Shown in pieces: positions 12,306 to 27,300 of a stretch of DNA of 64,000 nucleotides. The DNA comes from Diphasiastrum complanatum (lineage: Eukaryota > Streptophyta > Lycopodiopsida > Lycopodiales > Lycopodiaceae): the NCBI GenBank assembly GCA_029204225.1, contig CM055098.1, forward strand, positions 18,383,303 through 18,447,302, given 5' to 3'. The translations under genes were made by a program, and so were the position numbers. Below the pieces are notes generated by a model. It was not told where the DNA came from. It did no database searches and saw only the letters and a list, made by a program, of their open reading frames with translations. The first letter of the stretch is position 1. Every line of letters starts with the position of its first letter.

Positions 12306-15300
12306 CATGGTATAGCATCCTCTCATTGTGCACTTATGCACAAGGTCTAGCTATACTATTAAGCAATCCTTTTTAGCTTATTGAAGTTCCAAACATGAGG
12401 GTCCGGGCCGGAATGCCCGCGTCCGGCGTCCGGACCCGGACGCGTCCGACCCCCGGACGCGGGGTCGGACACGTCCGATTTTTTATTTTTTATTTTTTTA
12501 ACTAAAAAAAAAAAACGGACACATCCAGGGGTCCGGACGCCATATTTTTTTTTTTTAATTTTTTTAAGTCTAAATTTTTTTTTTAATTTAAAAAAAAAAA
12601 AAAAAAAACCAGACGCAAACGAACCCCTTGCACGTCCGCGTCCGGACGCGCGTTCGTGTCCGGGTCCCGCTTCCTTAGGCTTATTCTAATCGTTGCTTAG
12701 CACTTCCTAAGCCCTTGGCTTAGATTAGTTCCAATAAATAGTAAGGGCATCGATTTGGACACATTGATACAAAATGCCAACCCAGCCACTTATTATAACT
12801 AATGGCAATGTGGAATGTACCATGGAATATCTCTACTTATTCATTGTGGGAATAATCCTAGAAGTGGCCAACTATAAAGCACGCTGCAGTGTAATTTGAA
12901 GAAATGGTTTGGCCTCAATAACATGGCAACACATTTAGGATAGTTTCACATCCTATGTTTGATGTAAATGATCGTAGATAGATTATTTAAAAGTCTCATT
13001 CCTCACCTATTTCTCTTAGTCAATAATGTAGTATGCTCACATCTTTCAACAAAAGGTTTTTATATTGAATCAATTGTCTTATTCTATATTATAAAACCCG
13101 TGAAACTTTAATCAAATGGCACAATTTTATAAGCCAAAATTCCTAGATTGTGAGAGTCAAGACTTCCATGGGCATTGCTGATAACTTTTTGATGGTCAAT
13201 CGAAAGTCCTTATTGGCATTGGAGCACTAATTATGCACCTTATTTCAGCAAAGGTGTTCGATTGGAACTTTTGATAATTTTTGGCCAAGTGGAGCCTATT
13301 AGTTCAATAAAACCACTACGACCTCCCTTTTTTAGTCACATCAAAAGTTCATCACCCTACTTCGACGACATCATTCTTCATACAATTTTCATAGCATACG
13401 GAATCACTACCACAATTTGCATGATGCATCTACTATACGTTCAAAAGTATATTCTTCAAGAATGCCAGCATGACATGATTGTACTTAAGATGCAATCGCA
13501 TGGATAAGTGTCTTGGAATCTTCATGGATTTGAGGTGAAAGAAATTGCAATATGAGGCCCTTAATACTTACCATAGCTCCCTCCTTTAGTTCCTTGTAAG
13601 ATATTCACCAAGGATTTCAAGTAACAAATAAGCTTTGCTTTTTTATCATGTGCTACTTTTCAGGTCTATCTATTTAAACGGTAATGGCTAATTTGATGGC
13701 TTGTTTAAGTTGAATCTACTATTTAGGCATCATTTAAAAATTTGGGTCCAATGCCTACTAGCCTATCATATTAAATGAAGGTTGGGAAACCAAATTTATT
13801 TCTAATGTATTCTCGAGCAATTGATCATTTGGCATGACATTCATGACCATTTAGTTAGCAATAAGGCCAAGGGAAATAATTTCTCCTAAGAACAAGAGGA
13901 TAATGGTCATAAATATTTGGATCTATTTATAAATGCCCTTTGAACCTTTACTAACATTTTGGAAAATTCAGCCCAAGTTCATTGTTCAATATGGGCGCCT
14001 ATTTCATCCAATACATTGCCATTTTAATCAAAAGCACTTGGAAAATAGACCTACCATTACAAGGAGGGAAGTCTCTAGTATTGTTGGGCCTATTCAATGA
14101 TATAAAGGAGGTTTAGAATAACTAGAAACCACCATGGGGAGCTTTCTCCTACAATGAGTTGGTTCATTTCTAGAATAATTCCAATAGTAAATGGTTAGGG
14201 TTATGATATTCCATTTAGAAGAAATACTTGTTTTGTTGTTTTATGAGGTGATGTGATGTTATTAAGTAATCCATTATTCTTGTGACAACGTCCTTCATCA
14301 AAGGTGATAATCTGTGTGAACAACAAAATGTGCAGTCTTGATGTCATGAATTTGTTTGAGAAGCTTGACAATATCCTACCTTTTGAATGTTAAGAGTTAT
14401 ATCGATCATGTGCAGCTTAGCATTCAAGAGTAATAGCACATTTCTTGTGAGAAGCTATTGCTCAACTAAAATAGACCAAGTTGATACACAGATATATATT
14501 GAAGAGGTCATATTTTTAATCCTATCATTGGTACGAGACATTTATTCTCATTTTTCCCTTCAACCTTAGAAACCAATCTCTTGAAATCATTTCAGACAAG
14601 CACGTTGATAGCTCAAAACTACTAATAGTTGCACATGGTGATTTCAAGTTATTGACGACAATGATGAAGGGCTGCCAAGAATCAACGTGGCCTTTAGTTA
14701 GGAAAACGTACCATGGCAAAAGTTGAACATCTCAAATGAAACTTACAAGAATATCATCTTTGATTACAATAGCTTACCAATCTACTATAATGCTAGTCAT
14801 CCTATGAAAGAATATGGCAAAAAATTTCCATTTCAAAGTCGTGAAACACTTTAGAAAGAAAAAGTAACGAGCAAGAATTCTCCAAATGTAGGGACAAGTT
14901 ACAACATATCAACAAAACTGATTTTCTCCACCCTGACAAGCATACCAATTTGAAGTTACAATACATCAGTTAAACTTGAAATAAATCTTTTCAAGAAAAT
15001 TATCACTGTTAGTTGAAAGAATTTTTAGTAAACAAACATTCCATCGAGAAGAAAACATAAAATTTTTACTTATTTATTATGCATATATAATTCAATTGTC
15101 CATTACTAGATAATTTTCTCAAATTGATGACATGAATTGGACGTGAAGGAACTCACAATTTCAATTGTTCAATTTTCTTTTTTTGTTCAACGCGATCAGC
15201 AGCTATCATATATGAAAGCCTTTTCACTTCTTCTTGTGCTTCAACTTCTTTGAGCTTGCAAGCAGCCTATCATAAACAAAAATAGGTTCAAGAAACAACT

Positions 15301-18300
15301 TTCACTTTAAAAAAAAGCTAGCAATCATGTATGTACTGTATTCATTGTACTTTCTCTATTTCTATGAGAATCCAACAAGAACATAGTAAATTGAAGCAAT
15401 TCTTGAAAAAACTTTCAAGAAAGAAAAATGAAAAGCTACATTCAAAGGGCAGATGCAATATTACCAATAATGGATCAATCCAATAGATCTAGACAACATA
15501 GAGAAAGAATTTATCTATGAATGTGTGTAATTGTCTACACATTCATGTACTGATAATGCTAAGGATTGATGCATACAATCATTCATGTCCTCAGAATTAT
15601 TGTTCTTTGCAAAGGTTGTGATCTTGTGGCTGATTTTTGTACTGAATTGTTACACGATGATTGCAACAAGATATCATTGGGGAACACCACAAGTTAATGT
15701 ATGCATGATCCTAAGATGTCATTCATGAGACCCAGAAATGTAACGAGATCATTGGGTTAACCTAAACATCATGAGATACACATGAAATGAGCTTTACAGG
15801 AGAAGGCAATGCTTAGAACATCTACATTGGTATTTCAAATTTCATAGTACTTGTTGTGAAGGTCAATTTGGTAAGCGTCCTTCAATCTTTCAAATAGGTC
15901 TATCTAGGGCAAGATTCACAGATATAGCATCACATTAGCTCAAACGTCACTAAAAGATGAACAAAAAGTAAGCTCCAACTAAGATTATTGAATGAACATC
16001 AATTACAAGCCATAAAATGGTAGATCCCTCCAGGAACTACGATGGAATTAACAAAAATGAACTCCGAAACTTAATGACATCAAAATTTGTAGTCCCAATA
16101 GCGACTACTCTATTTATACTAATATGGGAATCCTAAAGGAAGCTTCCAAAAATTTCCAATTAGGGCAAATAATAGTCCAAATAGAAAAGTAGCCCAACTA
16201 ACTATGAGCTACCTTTACCAACCCTAATCACTATACTTAGAAATAAAGATATGCCTTAAGGGCCCATTAGGTAGTGAGTGTACAAAGGTCATATGGACTA
16301 CTTCAAGTGATTCCCCTCAAATGTGGGCTTGAAAAAGAGAGCATATGCAAAAGAAAAACTATAGTGATATTGTTGTAGGAAAAGAAATAAAATCATCTAA
16401 GGGTGAGTATCGCGTGATACCAAAGAGTGCAAGGTGGGTGCAAGAGCTTTGGCCTAATCTTATAAGAGCAATGTGTGTGCAAATAGAATAATAGATTCCC
16501 ATGTGGCCTCATCAATAGGTTCGCCATCCCACTACACTACGAACTTAATCTAGTATCGCCTTCGACTTTGACTAATGCAAACTTGAAGTATGGCAGCAGG
16601 GAGAAATGGGAATCACTCTAGATCATGAGCAAGATCTGCATGGTCACCAACACATGAAAGATGTCACAAGTGTCAAGTACTAGTAATTACTAGTTGTTGT
16701 AAGCGATAAGTAACTGAGCTAAGCTTTTCCACAATATAGAAGAGTCCATAGTAGCATGGTTCCACTTGTTTGTCTAAGATTTCTCTTGAACAAATTTGTG
16801 TCAAGCAAACTGCAACCGTCCATAAATATTTTGGCCTTGCTCAAATTCAACATATTGTCAATGTTTATCAATAGTAGCTTATTATTCTTGTTGTTATGTT
16901 GCAAATGTTTTTGTGCCCTCATATAGTTTCTCGAGTGTCAAAAAAAAATGTCGTCACATGAATTGGTGCATCATCAAGGTGTGTAGGTAAGCCAAGTGGT
17001 GTTGGAGTGTAGCCATGAGCCAAAAGAAATTAGGAAATATATTTGTGTTGTTGCTAACATATATTCATTATAACTAGCTTTGTTGAACGTAAATGTTGGT
17101 CCCAACCATGCCCAAGAAATAATCGAATGTAATAGTCTTCAATTATGTAATTCAAAACCTTGGATTGATCATCTACCTCAAAATGATAAGCAGTCCCCAA
17201 TGTACTTGAATAGATAGTATTTGCATTAGTTTCATCAAAAACTCTAAAGTGATTCGCGTGTCTCAATCAGCAAGAAAGGAGTATCGTAATCTATGGAAGC
17301 AAAAGAAAATTGATACGAAGATGCAAGCACATTGAGCAGTAGTTATAGCAATGCAAAATAGGTGTGTCTACTTTAAGAACCGGTCTGTCACAACCAAACA
17401 AGCATCATGTCCACGGAAGCCCCATAATAAAATCATGGAGATGTCCGTCCAATATCTATGACTTGTAAGAGTCCTTATGTATTTCCTCTAGAGTATTTAC
17501 TTCTTGTGCAAAAGATACATGATAGAATAAATTGGTGTAGGCCTCTCTTCACACTAGGCCAATAACCAAAATGTCCACCAATAGAAGAAGAATGTGCATC
17601 AAAGAATCAAGTGCATAAAACAAATGGAGTTGCTATGTACAATGGTACATATCATAATGGTAAAACATTGTCGACATGGAATAGACTTGGTGGGGCAAGG
17701 TATCTCGACTCTTGAAGTCAGGACATTAAATATAAGTATCAGAAAAGGAATCAAACCGGTTACTTGTAAAATGTTCACTGATCTTTCCCTTGCTGAAATT
17801 ATTGGTCATTATATAGCTGGTTTATGTGGTGCCTTATGTTATGATGCTAGTCTTTTTTAGCCCACCTTTTTAGATCGTGCTACATCGCTTGCTTCTACTG
17901 TGCAGCATAAATATTTGGATCGACAACTATCATCCTTGTCTCGTTCTTTTACTTGTCCACTTTTTCTCATTCCATTACTCCTCTTGTGTCATCCCCTTCT
18001 TTTTCTCAATCCTCTCCTCTGTCTCCGCTAGTTCCTTCTATGAGTCCTCCTTTTGTTCCTCGTAATGTTGTTTTTAAACACTATTCCTCCCAAGAGACGA
18101 ATGAAATTCGTTCTAAGAACCTTTGTTTTGATTGTCATAGCCCGGATCATCTAAATCATAATTTTCCCCGTCCACATGCACCTGCTACTTTACAGGTCCA
18201 TAAGATTCTTAATCCTGACGATCCTTCCATCTATCTTGTTGAAAAATTCCTTAACCCTCCACCTTTTGATGATTGAGTGTTTAGCTCAACTTGTTTATGC

Positions 18301-21300
18301 TACCTGGTCTGGCACCCTTTGCTCTCATCATATTCGTCTATGTGTCCATACTATGAGTCGTCAGCTCATTGCAATGGTCGATACTTGTAGTACTCATTCT
18401 TTTCGTAGCCGGTCTCACTCCTTGGTACCCACCCACTATGTGGTTCTCACTCCTGACTTTTATATTATTCCTATTGAGCGGTACAATATTATCCTTGGTG
18501 TTAAGTGGTTTGCCTCTGTAGGAGATGTTACTATCAACCTGGCTAAATAGCGTATCTCTGTCCTAGTTGATAATTCTCCTTTTATTTTTCTTGCTATCGA
18601 TTCGACTTCTTATTATAACCTTATCACTACCAAGCAATTTATGCGTAGCCTCTCTAAGGCTCACTTTGTCGTCTTTTATGTGTCCACATTGCTGCTACAT
18701 CCCCTACTCCTATTTCTATTCCTTTAGCTATTTCCGACTAACTCATGACATATCATTCGGTTTTTGTTGAACCCTCTATCTTAGCACCTTTACATTCTAT
18801 TAAGCATCAATATTGATCTTTTTCTTGGAGCCTATCCTCCTTTTTGAGCTCCTTATCATGTCTCATCCTGAACAAGCTGATTATAGCTTATGAGTCCCAT
18901 CGCCTATGTTTTTATGAGAGTAGGTATTCTACTCATGAGAAAGAGTTATTAGCGGTTATTCATGCCCTCATTAGGTGGCATCATTATCTACAGCCCTTGC
19001 CTTTTGATTTACACACTAATCATCAATCTTGGCGTTACCTTGAGACTCAAAAACATTTTCCTGATAACCAATTTCGTTGCCTTTTGATTTATATGATCAT
19101 TAGTCTGCGCATTACCTTGAGACTTAAAGACGTCTTAGTGATCGCCCGTTTCGTTAGATGCAATTCTTACAACATTTTCATTACCATTTGCACCATCATT
19201 TGTATGAAGACCTCTTCCAAGGATCAAAGACTAGGATGTTGATCCCATAGAACAAAAGTGGACAAACCAACCCAACCAAACCTAGATCGATTGGATCTAC
19301 ACCCAAGCTACTGACCTACCAATGCTCAATAGGAAAGAGATGTCACACTGGTAGCATACTACTACCATCACGACAATAAGGCATACACTAGTGGAGCTCA
19401 ATGGGTATACTTATACCCTCCAAGGCCCATGCACCACTAGTAGTGCATTGTACCACCTCACTGGACACATCTGCAGCCTAACTGGGCCACATCATCCAGT
19501 TCCCCTATGAGTTACTGATAGAGCCATAAAAATCCACCATCTTGAGTTTTAGGCCTCCAACTGTTACGGCCATATTCAACAAAGGACATGGAATGGTCCT
19601 AATATGGTAGACCGGCCCTCCAGCGTTCGAGATTATTGGTCACGCCTAGATTTAATTCCACGTCGAGGCCTGTTGGTGACTAATGACCTTGAGAGGACCT
19701 AAACACTCTAATTGAGACATATGGAGTAGTGCATGTACGTGTGACGGATATAGGCAGGAGGAACGCATGAAGAGCTATGACCTATTTATAGTTGACCTGC
19801 ATGGGGATTGCATGGGTTCATGCACAGGATCCTACTCTCTATATATTGAGGTAGAGATTATCCCGTCGATAACTTGGGTCTAGGTTACCAGTTGAGCTCT
19901 TCTCCTCTTGCTATCACATGGCATGGCTTGGGGGATAGATCCAGGAGGGATCTAGGTTTGGTTGGGTGGTTTTGCTCCATAGTCTCTCTTGTTGTGTTTT
20001 CCTATCCTCATCTTAGGGGTTTTCCCTAGTGGTCTTTACATTTCATCCAAACCATCAATAAGTTAATGAATTATCCTTTCTACAGAAAGATCCATTAACC
20101 TGCAAGTAAATGTGATTGTGTTATGTAATTTGGATTGGTAAACAATCCCTGTAAGAAAATCGCATAGCACTAGTTTATCAAATTCATGAAGTTGAATTTA
20201 TATCGAATATCTATAGGACCATGAGTTGACGCTATTTGTTATTGGAAATTGTGACATGGAATGAGAATGGACACTTGGTTCACATTTGTACTGTAAAGAG
20301 CCTTATTCCTAGGAGTTGGAACTCTCAGATGGTAGGGATTCGGGAATGATAGTACCAACCAGATGGGTTGTTTTATGTGACGGTAAAACCATGTGCAGAT
20401 TCTTGTTAAATCACAATTTTGGCAATGGATTATTGTGGTTCATTAGGAACAAATATGGGGGTACTCCAGTACTTGGTGGAATAGATATGTGCATATCTGG
20501 TATAGGAAATCCAAATGGAGTTTTTAAGATCTCTGGATTATTGGATAATGCAATTAAAGATCTTCTTGAAGGAATTGAATTCCTTGTACCATTTCGGATA
20601 TAGATATTGGATATCTATTAGTTATACTTCAGTTGGTTTGAATTCTTAATGGTTCCTTTTGGTTTCTGATGAATACGCTTGGGTTATTTCAACTGTTTAT
20701 GAACGACTCCTAGAGATTTTAGATGACTGAATTGTGGTATTTTAAAATATTTGGATATTCCAAGAATATTTGTACTAAGAAGAATTATTTTCTGCAAGAA
20801 ATTAAAATGGAATTTCTTTAGCTTTCAGATTTGATTTCTGAAATAAGTAAAATCACCCAATGTTTTATGTAATTGGGATTACATGAAGGTGATGAACTTT
20901 TTTTTGGAGAAGATCAACCCATTTCAAGGTTACATGTCGATTCGAATCGGCCTATTCGAATCGGCCTTTTCGTCCTCCTTTTCTACAAGAGGGTTTCTAG
21001 CCATCTCTCTCTTTCTTTTGAGAATGCTTTGTGTGATTGAATAGTTAAGATTCTGGATCCTTAGGCTTCTATTTCCTACATGGTATCAGAGCTTCATCAT
21101 CTTTTTGTTTTGTTGCATCAAGTTCACATTCTTTGGAGTTGGCTGAATTATGGCATGCTAGGATTGGACATCTCAACTTTGCTAGCTTGAAGATGTTGAA
21201 GAGATTCAATATGGTTGAAGACATTCCTAATATTGAGCATCCCGAAGGACGTGTATGTGAAGGATGCATACTTGGAAAATTTCAAAGGCAAGCTTTTCCA

Positions 21301-24300
21301 ATTGATGGAACTATTAGAGTTGATGGCAAATTTGATTTGGTTCATAGTGATGTATGTGGTCCAATGAGGACCGAATCCATTGGAAGGTGTAAGTACTTTG
21401 TTACTTTTATTGATGACCTTTCAAGATTTACATGGATTTACCCTATGAAGGCAAAATCTGAAATTTTTCAACGCTTTTAAGGATTTTCTAGCAATGATAG
21501 AAAACCAGTTTGGGCACTCTTTGAAGATCTTACGTACCGACCGAGGAGGGGAATATATAAAGCGTTCGATACTTATCTTCAAAGCAAAGGTATCCATCAT
21601 CAAATGACAACCCCTTACACACCTCGACAAAATGGTGTTGCCGAAAGAAAAAATCGCACTATTATGGAGATGGCTCGATGCATGCTCAAGGCAAAGGGCC
21701 TACCTCACAAGTTTTGGGCTGAAGCGGTTATAACGGCGGCTTACATTAATAATCGGTGTCCTACTAAAACCTTGAAGGTATTACCTCCTTATGAAGTTTG
21801 GTATGGTAAGAAGCCTACTGTTTCTCACTTACGCATCTTTGGTTGCACGGCTTATGCTTTCATTCCCGATAAGCTAAGAACCAAGCTTGATGATAAAGGA
21901 GTTAAAATGCATATTTGTTGGCTAAGGGCTATAGGTTGTTCAATATGGATACTAATAAAATCATAGTAAGTCGTGATGTTCATTTTGATGAAAAGACCTC
22001 CTATGATGTTGCACCCACTCATGTCATGAAAGGGGACTTCCCCCATGATGCATATCTTGAAATATTTCCAGATTTGGTTTTGCCATCTAATCATGAAGAG
22101 AAGGGACTGCCATCAACTTCTAGTGGACGGCCCACTACTCCTTCAATTTTACAGCCCATAGTTCATCAAGAAGAACCTATTTATGGTGAAGAGCAGCCTG
22201 TTGAAGACATTGGACAGCAAGGTCCAAGTTCGGAAAACATTGGACAGCAAGGAGTTCGAAACACTTTGAACAGCAAAGTGTTGACAAAGGTAAGGCTGTT
22301 GGACAGCCCAAACCAGTCCCTAAATGGTTGTTGCAGACTTTGCAGGACAGCAAAGTGGATCATTTCTATGAAGGGAAGACTCGTGCCTCTACTAAATCAG
22401 TAGAATTTGCTGATTTTTCTAATTTTGCTCTTATTTCTATTAAGGATGGTGCAGTAGAACCTGTTTTTTATGAGCAGGCCAGAGGAGTAAAATGTTGGGA
22501 GGATGTGATGCAAGAGGAGTACAACTCACTCATCAAGAACCACACGTTCTTGTTGATCTTCCACATGGGGCTGGAATCTTCATCTCTCAACAACGATACA
22601 TTGAGCAGATGTTGAAACAATCTTCTTTTTCCAACTCACCGCAAGTTGATGCATATGATGGATGCATTAGTGAAAAGTTTCATGCGAAACCTTTTCAATT
22701 TGATGTTTTAGCAAAGTCTGAAAAATTCGAGCACTCTTTGGAACCATTTTGTACTAATCGAGGAGGGAATCAACATGTGTCAATTAGTACTTTTGTTCAA
22801 AGTGTTAAGAGTGAGCATTTGATTGGAGAGAATTTTTCATTACTTGAAGAATCTTCTATGTCATCCCATTATCCATACCTCTTCGAGAGACAACTTTGAT
22901 GACGCCATCATTGATGCATCTCTTGATAGTTTGCCAAATTTTTATGAAGAAGACGTTGGACAGCAGGTTCAGTCATCTTCTTTTGGCCATTTACAGCCCA
23001 TTTTACATCATGAGCAGTCCATTATGCTTCAGGAATAGCCTGCGGAAGATTATGGACAACATGGTCCATGTTGGGAACACTTTAGGCAGCAAAGTGTTGA
23101 ACAGCCCATAACAGTTCCTTGTCGGCTATTGGAGACTTTGCAGGATAGCAAAGAAATATCTTACTACGAAAGGAAGGCACATGCCTCTTTAAAATCAGTA
23201 CCTCTTGCTGATTTTTTTGGTTCTACACTTACTCTTCATCATGATGTTGGTACATCGCCTATTCTATGTGAGCAAGTCATTGATGGTAAGGTTCGGGAGG
23301 ATGTGATGCCAAAAGAGTTTGGTACTCTTTTTTATTGTCCTTATGGTAAGAAGTATTTTCGAATGATGTGGGAGCCTATGATGGATTACAAGTCCATGTT
23401 TCGACTTATTGCCGAGTTTATGTTGGTTCCCTACTTCGGATGGAGCATGCAAATCCTCACCCTTCGACTTGATGCTTCATTATTACGCATTCTTTTCCTT
23501 TTATATGTCGGACACGATTGGGGATGAGATTTCGACTACTTCGGTGCGAAGTTTATCTGGCGACCTGAAGTTCGGACAGCAAGTTGCATTTTTCTCTTTC
23601 GAGAAGTTACTTCATGTTATGTTATGCATTTCCATTTAAGGAGGGTGTTGGAATGTAAATGGAATTGCTCACATTACCATAGGTTACTTTGACCCAAAAG
23701 GTCGAGAGTTGTGTAACCATGGTCATTTATTATATTAGGCCTACTAAACTTAGAGTTAACTAAGTTAGTATGAGATTAACTTGGTAGGGACTCATGGGTC
23801 CACTAGGCCTAATTGTGACATTAAGTACCCCAACTTGACATATTGGAGGTACCTTATTCTTTCTATGTAGCTTATAGAAAGTTGGATAGTCAATAGTCAA
23901 GTAGTTGGACAGCCAATAGTCAAGTAGTTGGAAAGCCAATAGTCAAGTAGTTGGATAGACTATATATATGTGTGCATCCCATTTGTATAAGATACTTTTG
24001 TAAGCAATATTGACTATTCTCCTTGGCTGTCCACGAGTTTCTACAAGAGGGTTTCTAGCCATCTCTCTCTTTCTTTTGAGAATGCTTTGTGTGATTGAAT
24101 AGTTAAGATTCTGGATCCTTAGGCTTCTATTTCCTACAGAGATTATCTCGTCGACGACTTGGGTCTAGGTTACCAGTTGAGCTCTTCTTCTCTTGCTATC
24201 ACATGGCATGGCTTGGGGGCTAGATCCAGGAGGGATCTAGGTTTGGTTGGGTGGTTTTGCTCCATAGTCTCTCTTGTTGTGTTTTCCTATCCTCATCTTA

Positions 24301-27300
24301 GGGGTTTTCCCTAGTGGTCTTTACACCAACCATTAATTATGACCATATACACATGAGGGCCAATTATGGGTCGAGCTAGGCCTACTGACCTCCTAACGGG
24401 ATAATAATCTGAGATCATTCCAGTTGTGGGCATGACAATCCTGGTAAGAATAACAAGGGCGCCAATGCTTTTATATGCACTCTCACACTATTTTACCTTA
24501 TTGGTTTGATCCCTTTTGGCTGCATATTCTACTTGCCCTGATTTTTGCGATGTTTATCCTATAGCTCAACCTCCCTCTTCTCTTTGCCATCAGGTTTACT
24601 CTCTTGTTGATCATTGCTTGTATCATTATGGCACTCTATGTGTTCCAAGTCTTTCCGATATTCGTTCTAGACTATTATTTGATTCTCATTATTCTCGGTT
24701 AGTGGTCATTACGTTTCCAATGTCTTTTGCTTGATTAAAACCCTACTTTTATTGACCTCCTATGAAGTTTGATTCAGTCACTCTTATTCAATGTTGTACT
24801 TTTTGTGCTACTCCCGTGCTAAAATTCCTTACCTTCTTCAACATTGGCCTATTCCACATCGTCAGTGGACTGATATTTATATGGACTATATATTAGGCCT
24901 GCTTCGCACACAACGTGTTACACTTGTCCTGTTGTGGTAGATCGTTTTTCCAAACAAGTACATTTTCTTCCTATCAAGTCTACTCTTACGTCTAAACAAT
25001 GTGCTCTCATTTTCTTATCTGAGATATTTCACCTTGATGGCCTTTTAACTACGATTCTCGTTTTACTTTTGGTTTTTGGAAAGAGCTTACGCGCATTTTG
25101 GATGTTCAACTTTTTATGGACATTGCTTATCATTCATCTGCTAACTTTCTCTCACCTTCTCGTCAAGATTGGGATCAACATTTGCGTAACTTCGTCTCAC
25201 TAGATGTTCACTAGTTTTACCAGGTATACTATTATTCCTTGATGATGTTCCTCTGACTTTATCCTCTTTTCTTGCTAATGCTCGTGATTGTATCTACAAG
25301 CTCAACATCATTTAGCACACGTTCATCATCAATATAAGTTTGTGGTTGATTGTCATAGGTCTTTTCTAGAATTCATTAAGGGCCTTACCTTCGTCTTTCT
25401 TTTACCCGCCATAAATTTGTTCACCTCTCTTACTAAAAAGTTGTTTGCGCATTACTATAGTCCTTTTTTATCTCGAAAAAACTACTCCCATCACCTGTGA
25501 TATCTTTCATGTTAGTTTACTTCGCTCTTCTCTTTTGCCTGGTGGGCCTCATGATCCTTATTTTTCTTTCGACCCTGAGCTCTTTCCTTTTTTACCTACT
25601 GCTATATTGCAAGTTCATGTCCTTATCCGTCATCGTCATCGCGTAGCACAATTACATGCTCGTACTGTTCTTGCCTTGGTACACAATTCTCCTATTGATG
25701 ATATTTCGATTCCTACTGTACCTCATGATATTGTTGTTGTCTCTCCTCATCGTCATGCTAATGTTGCTATTGTTTCATCGGATATTATTACTATTTCTCC
25801 TTTTGATGACTTACCTGCTATTGATGGTCCCAATGCTCCTGCAATGGATACTCCATTTCTTGTTGACGATGATCTCTCAAGTGCTCAAACTCCGGCATTG
25901 ATTACTTACTGATATGATTTTTTGACTACTAGAAATAAAATCAAATTCTCTATGCTCAAAATTGCATAAGCTTTATGATACTATAAGTGGGTTTCCACTG
26001 TTGTTGGGGATTTGGCTCTTGGACTGACACCATTCACACGAAATCATAACCCAAGAAAGAAAATGACAAAACAGTGGTAGAAAAGTAGCTCTTGTAGTTC
26101 CTATATGCAGCCCACATTGAGGGCAATGTTTTATAGAGGATTGTTATGGACACATTTTCCATGCTTCTCTTTTGACCATTATTACTGGACAGGCACTCTT
26201 TTATCACATTTTATAGGCCTAAACGCATGCCAATGCTTATCAAGCACTACATCAAAATGTGCCAGCTTGGTCGTCGCAAAATCTACAAATTTTGTGTACG
26301 TCTGTATGGTAACTAGATGTTGCACGACTATGTGATACCATATTTTTGGACCCTTCCCATTTGGCATTTCGACTGTATATCAATAAGCTGAAGGTACTGT
26401 GGAAAATTTAAGCTTCTTCACCAACATGGAATTTACGACATTATGAGATGAACTTGTGTCAAAGAGGATCACCACCTCGTGACCTGCCAGTTGTCCTTGC
26501 ATCCTGATTAGTTCGATATCATCAAAACGATCACCTGTTTGAGCCTTGATAGAAAGATAACAAATAGGAGCTATAGAACTAATTTTCTCAACTAAAATTA
26601 CCATTAGTTTAAAACAAATGCCTTGAATACTAAGCAAAATGCCTCCCAAGCTAGTGGTTGTTTTTCCTTGGCTACTAGATCCTCCCACCAAACTAAGGCT
26701 TTCCCATCTAGAAACAAAGTGGCGGTGGAGAGTTTCCCACTTTCAGAAAACATATTCACGGCAAGAATATTTGTTCCAAACGTTAAGCCATGAATAAACA
26801 ACTTGTAGGCTCCTCTCTTTCTTTTCCCCTTTATAAACTTTAACGGGAGGAGGGACTACATGTTTTCTATGATTGCCCAATCTTGATTCAAGGGCTTGAT
26901 TCTTCAAGTTAATTTCAAGTAATTGTTGGTTTGTATTAGGGGTTGATTGATCCATGGGAGTGTCTTGATCTTGATCCATTAACACTTTGGAAGAGGCTCT
27001 GATACCACTTTAACGAATAGGAAGAGCAGCCCACCAAGCCTTTGAGTAGATGTCCACCAATGCCTCCAAAAGCCTCCAATGTGCCTCTCCTCCAATGCGC
27101 CTAAGATCCTTCCAAAAGTAGACAAACAAGATGGCCTCAAGAATTTACCACCCAACCATAGCTAGATCCAAGCTTCAAGCAAGACCTATCTAGCACCCCC
27201 TTGCTAAACCACAATCACTACCATCACAAACACAAGCACGCTCAAGATCCTACCCCCATCTAAGTCCCATACCAAAGATGGTGATCCTCACAAGAGCAAG

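Noticed and set aside
11964-12341. 125-codon minus frame as a gene
   Set aside because: Partly (GA)n translation; the rest (QQTLITHFLQKRDRE) is not recognised and has no splice support. Listed only as a stretch.
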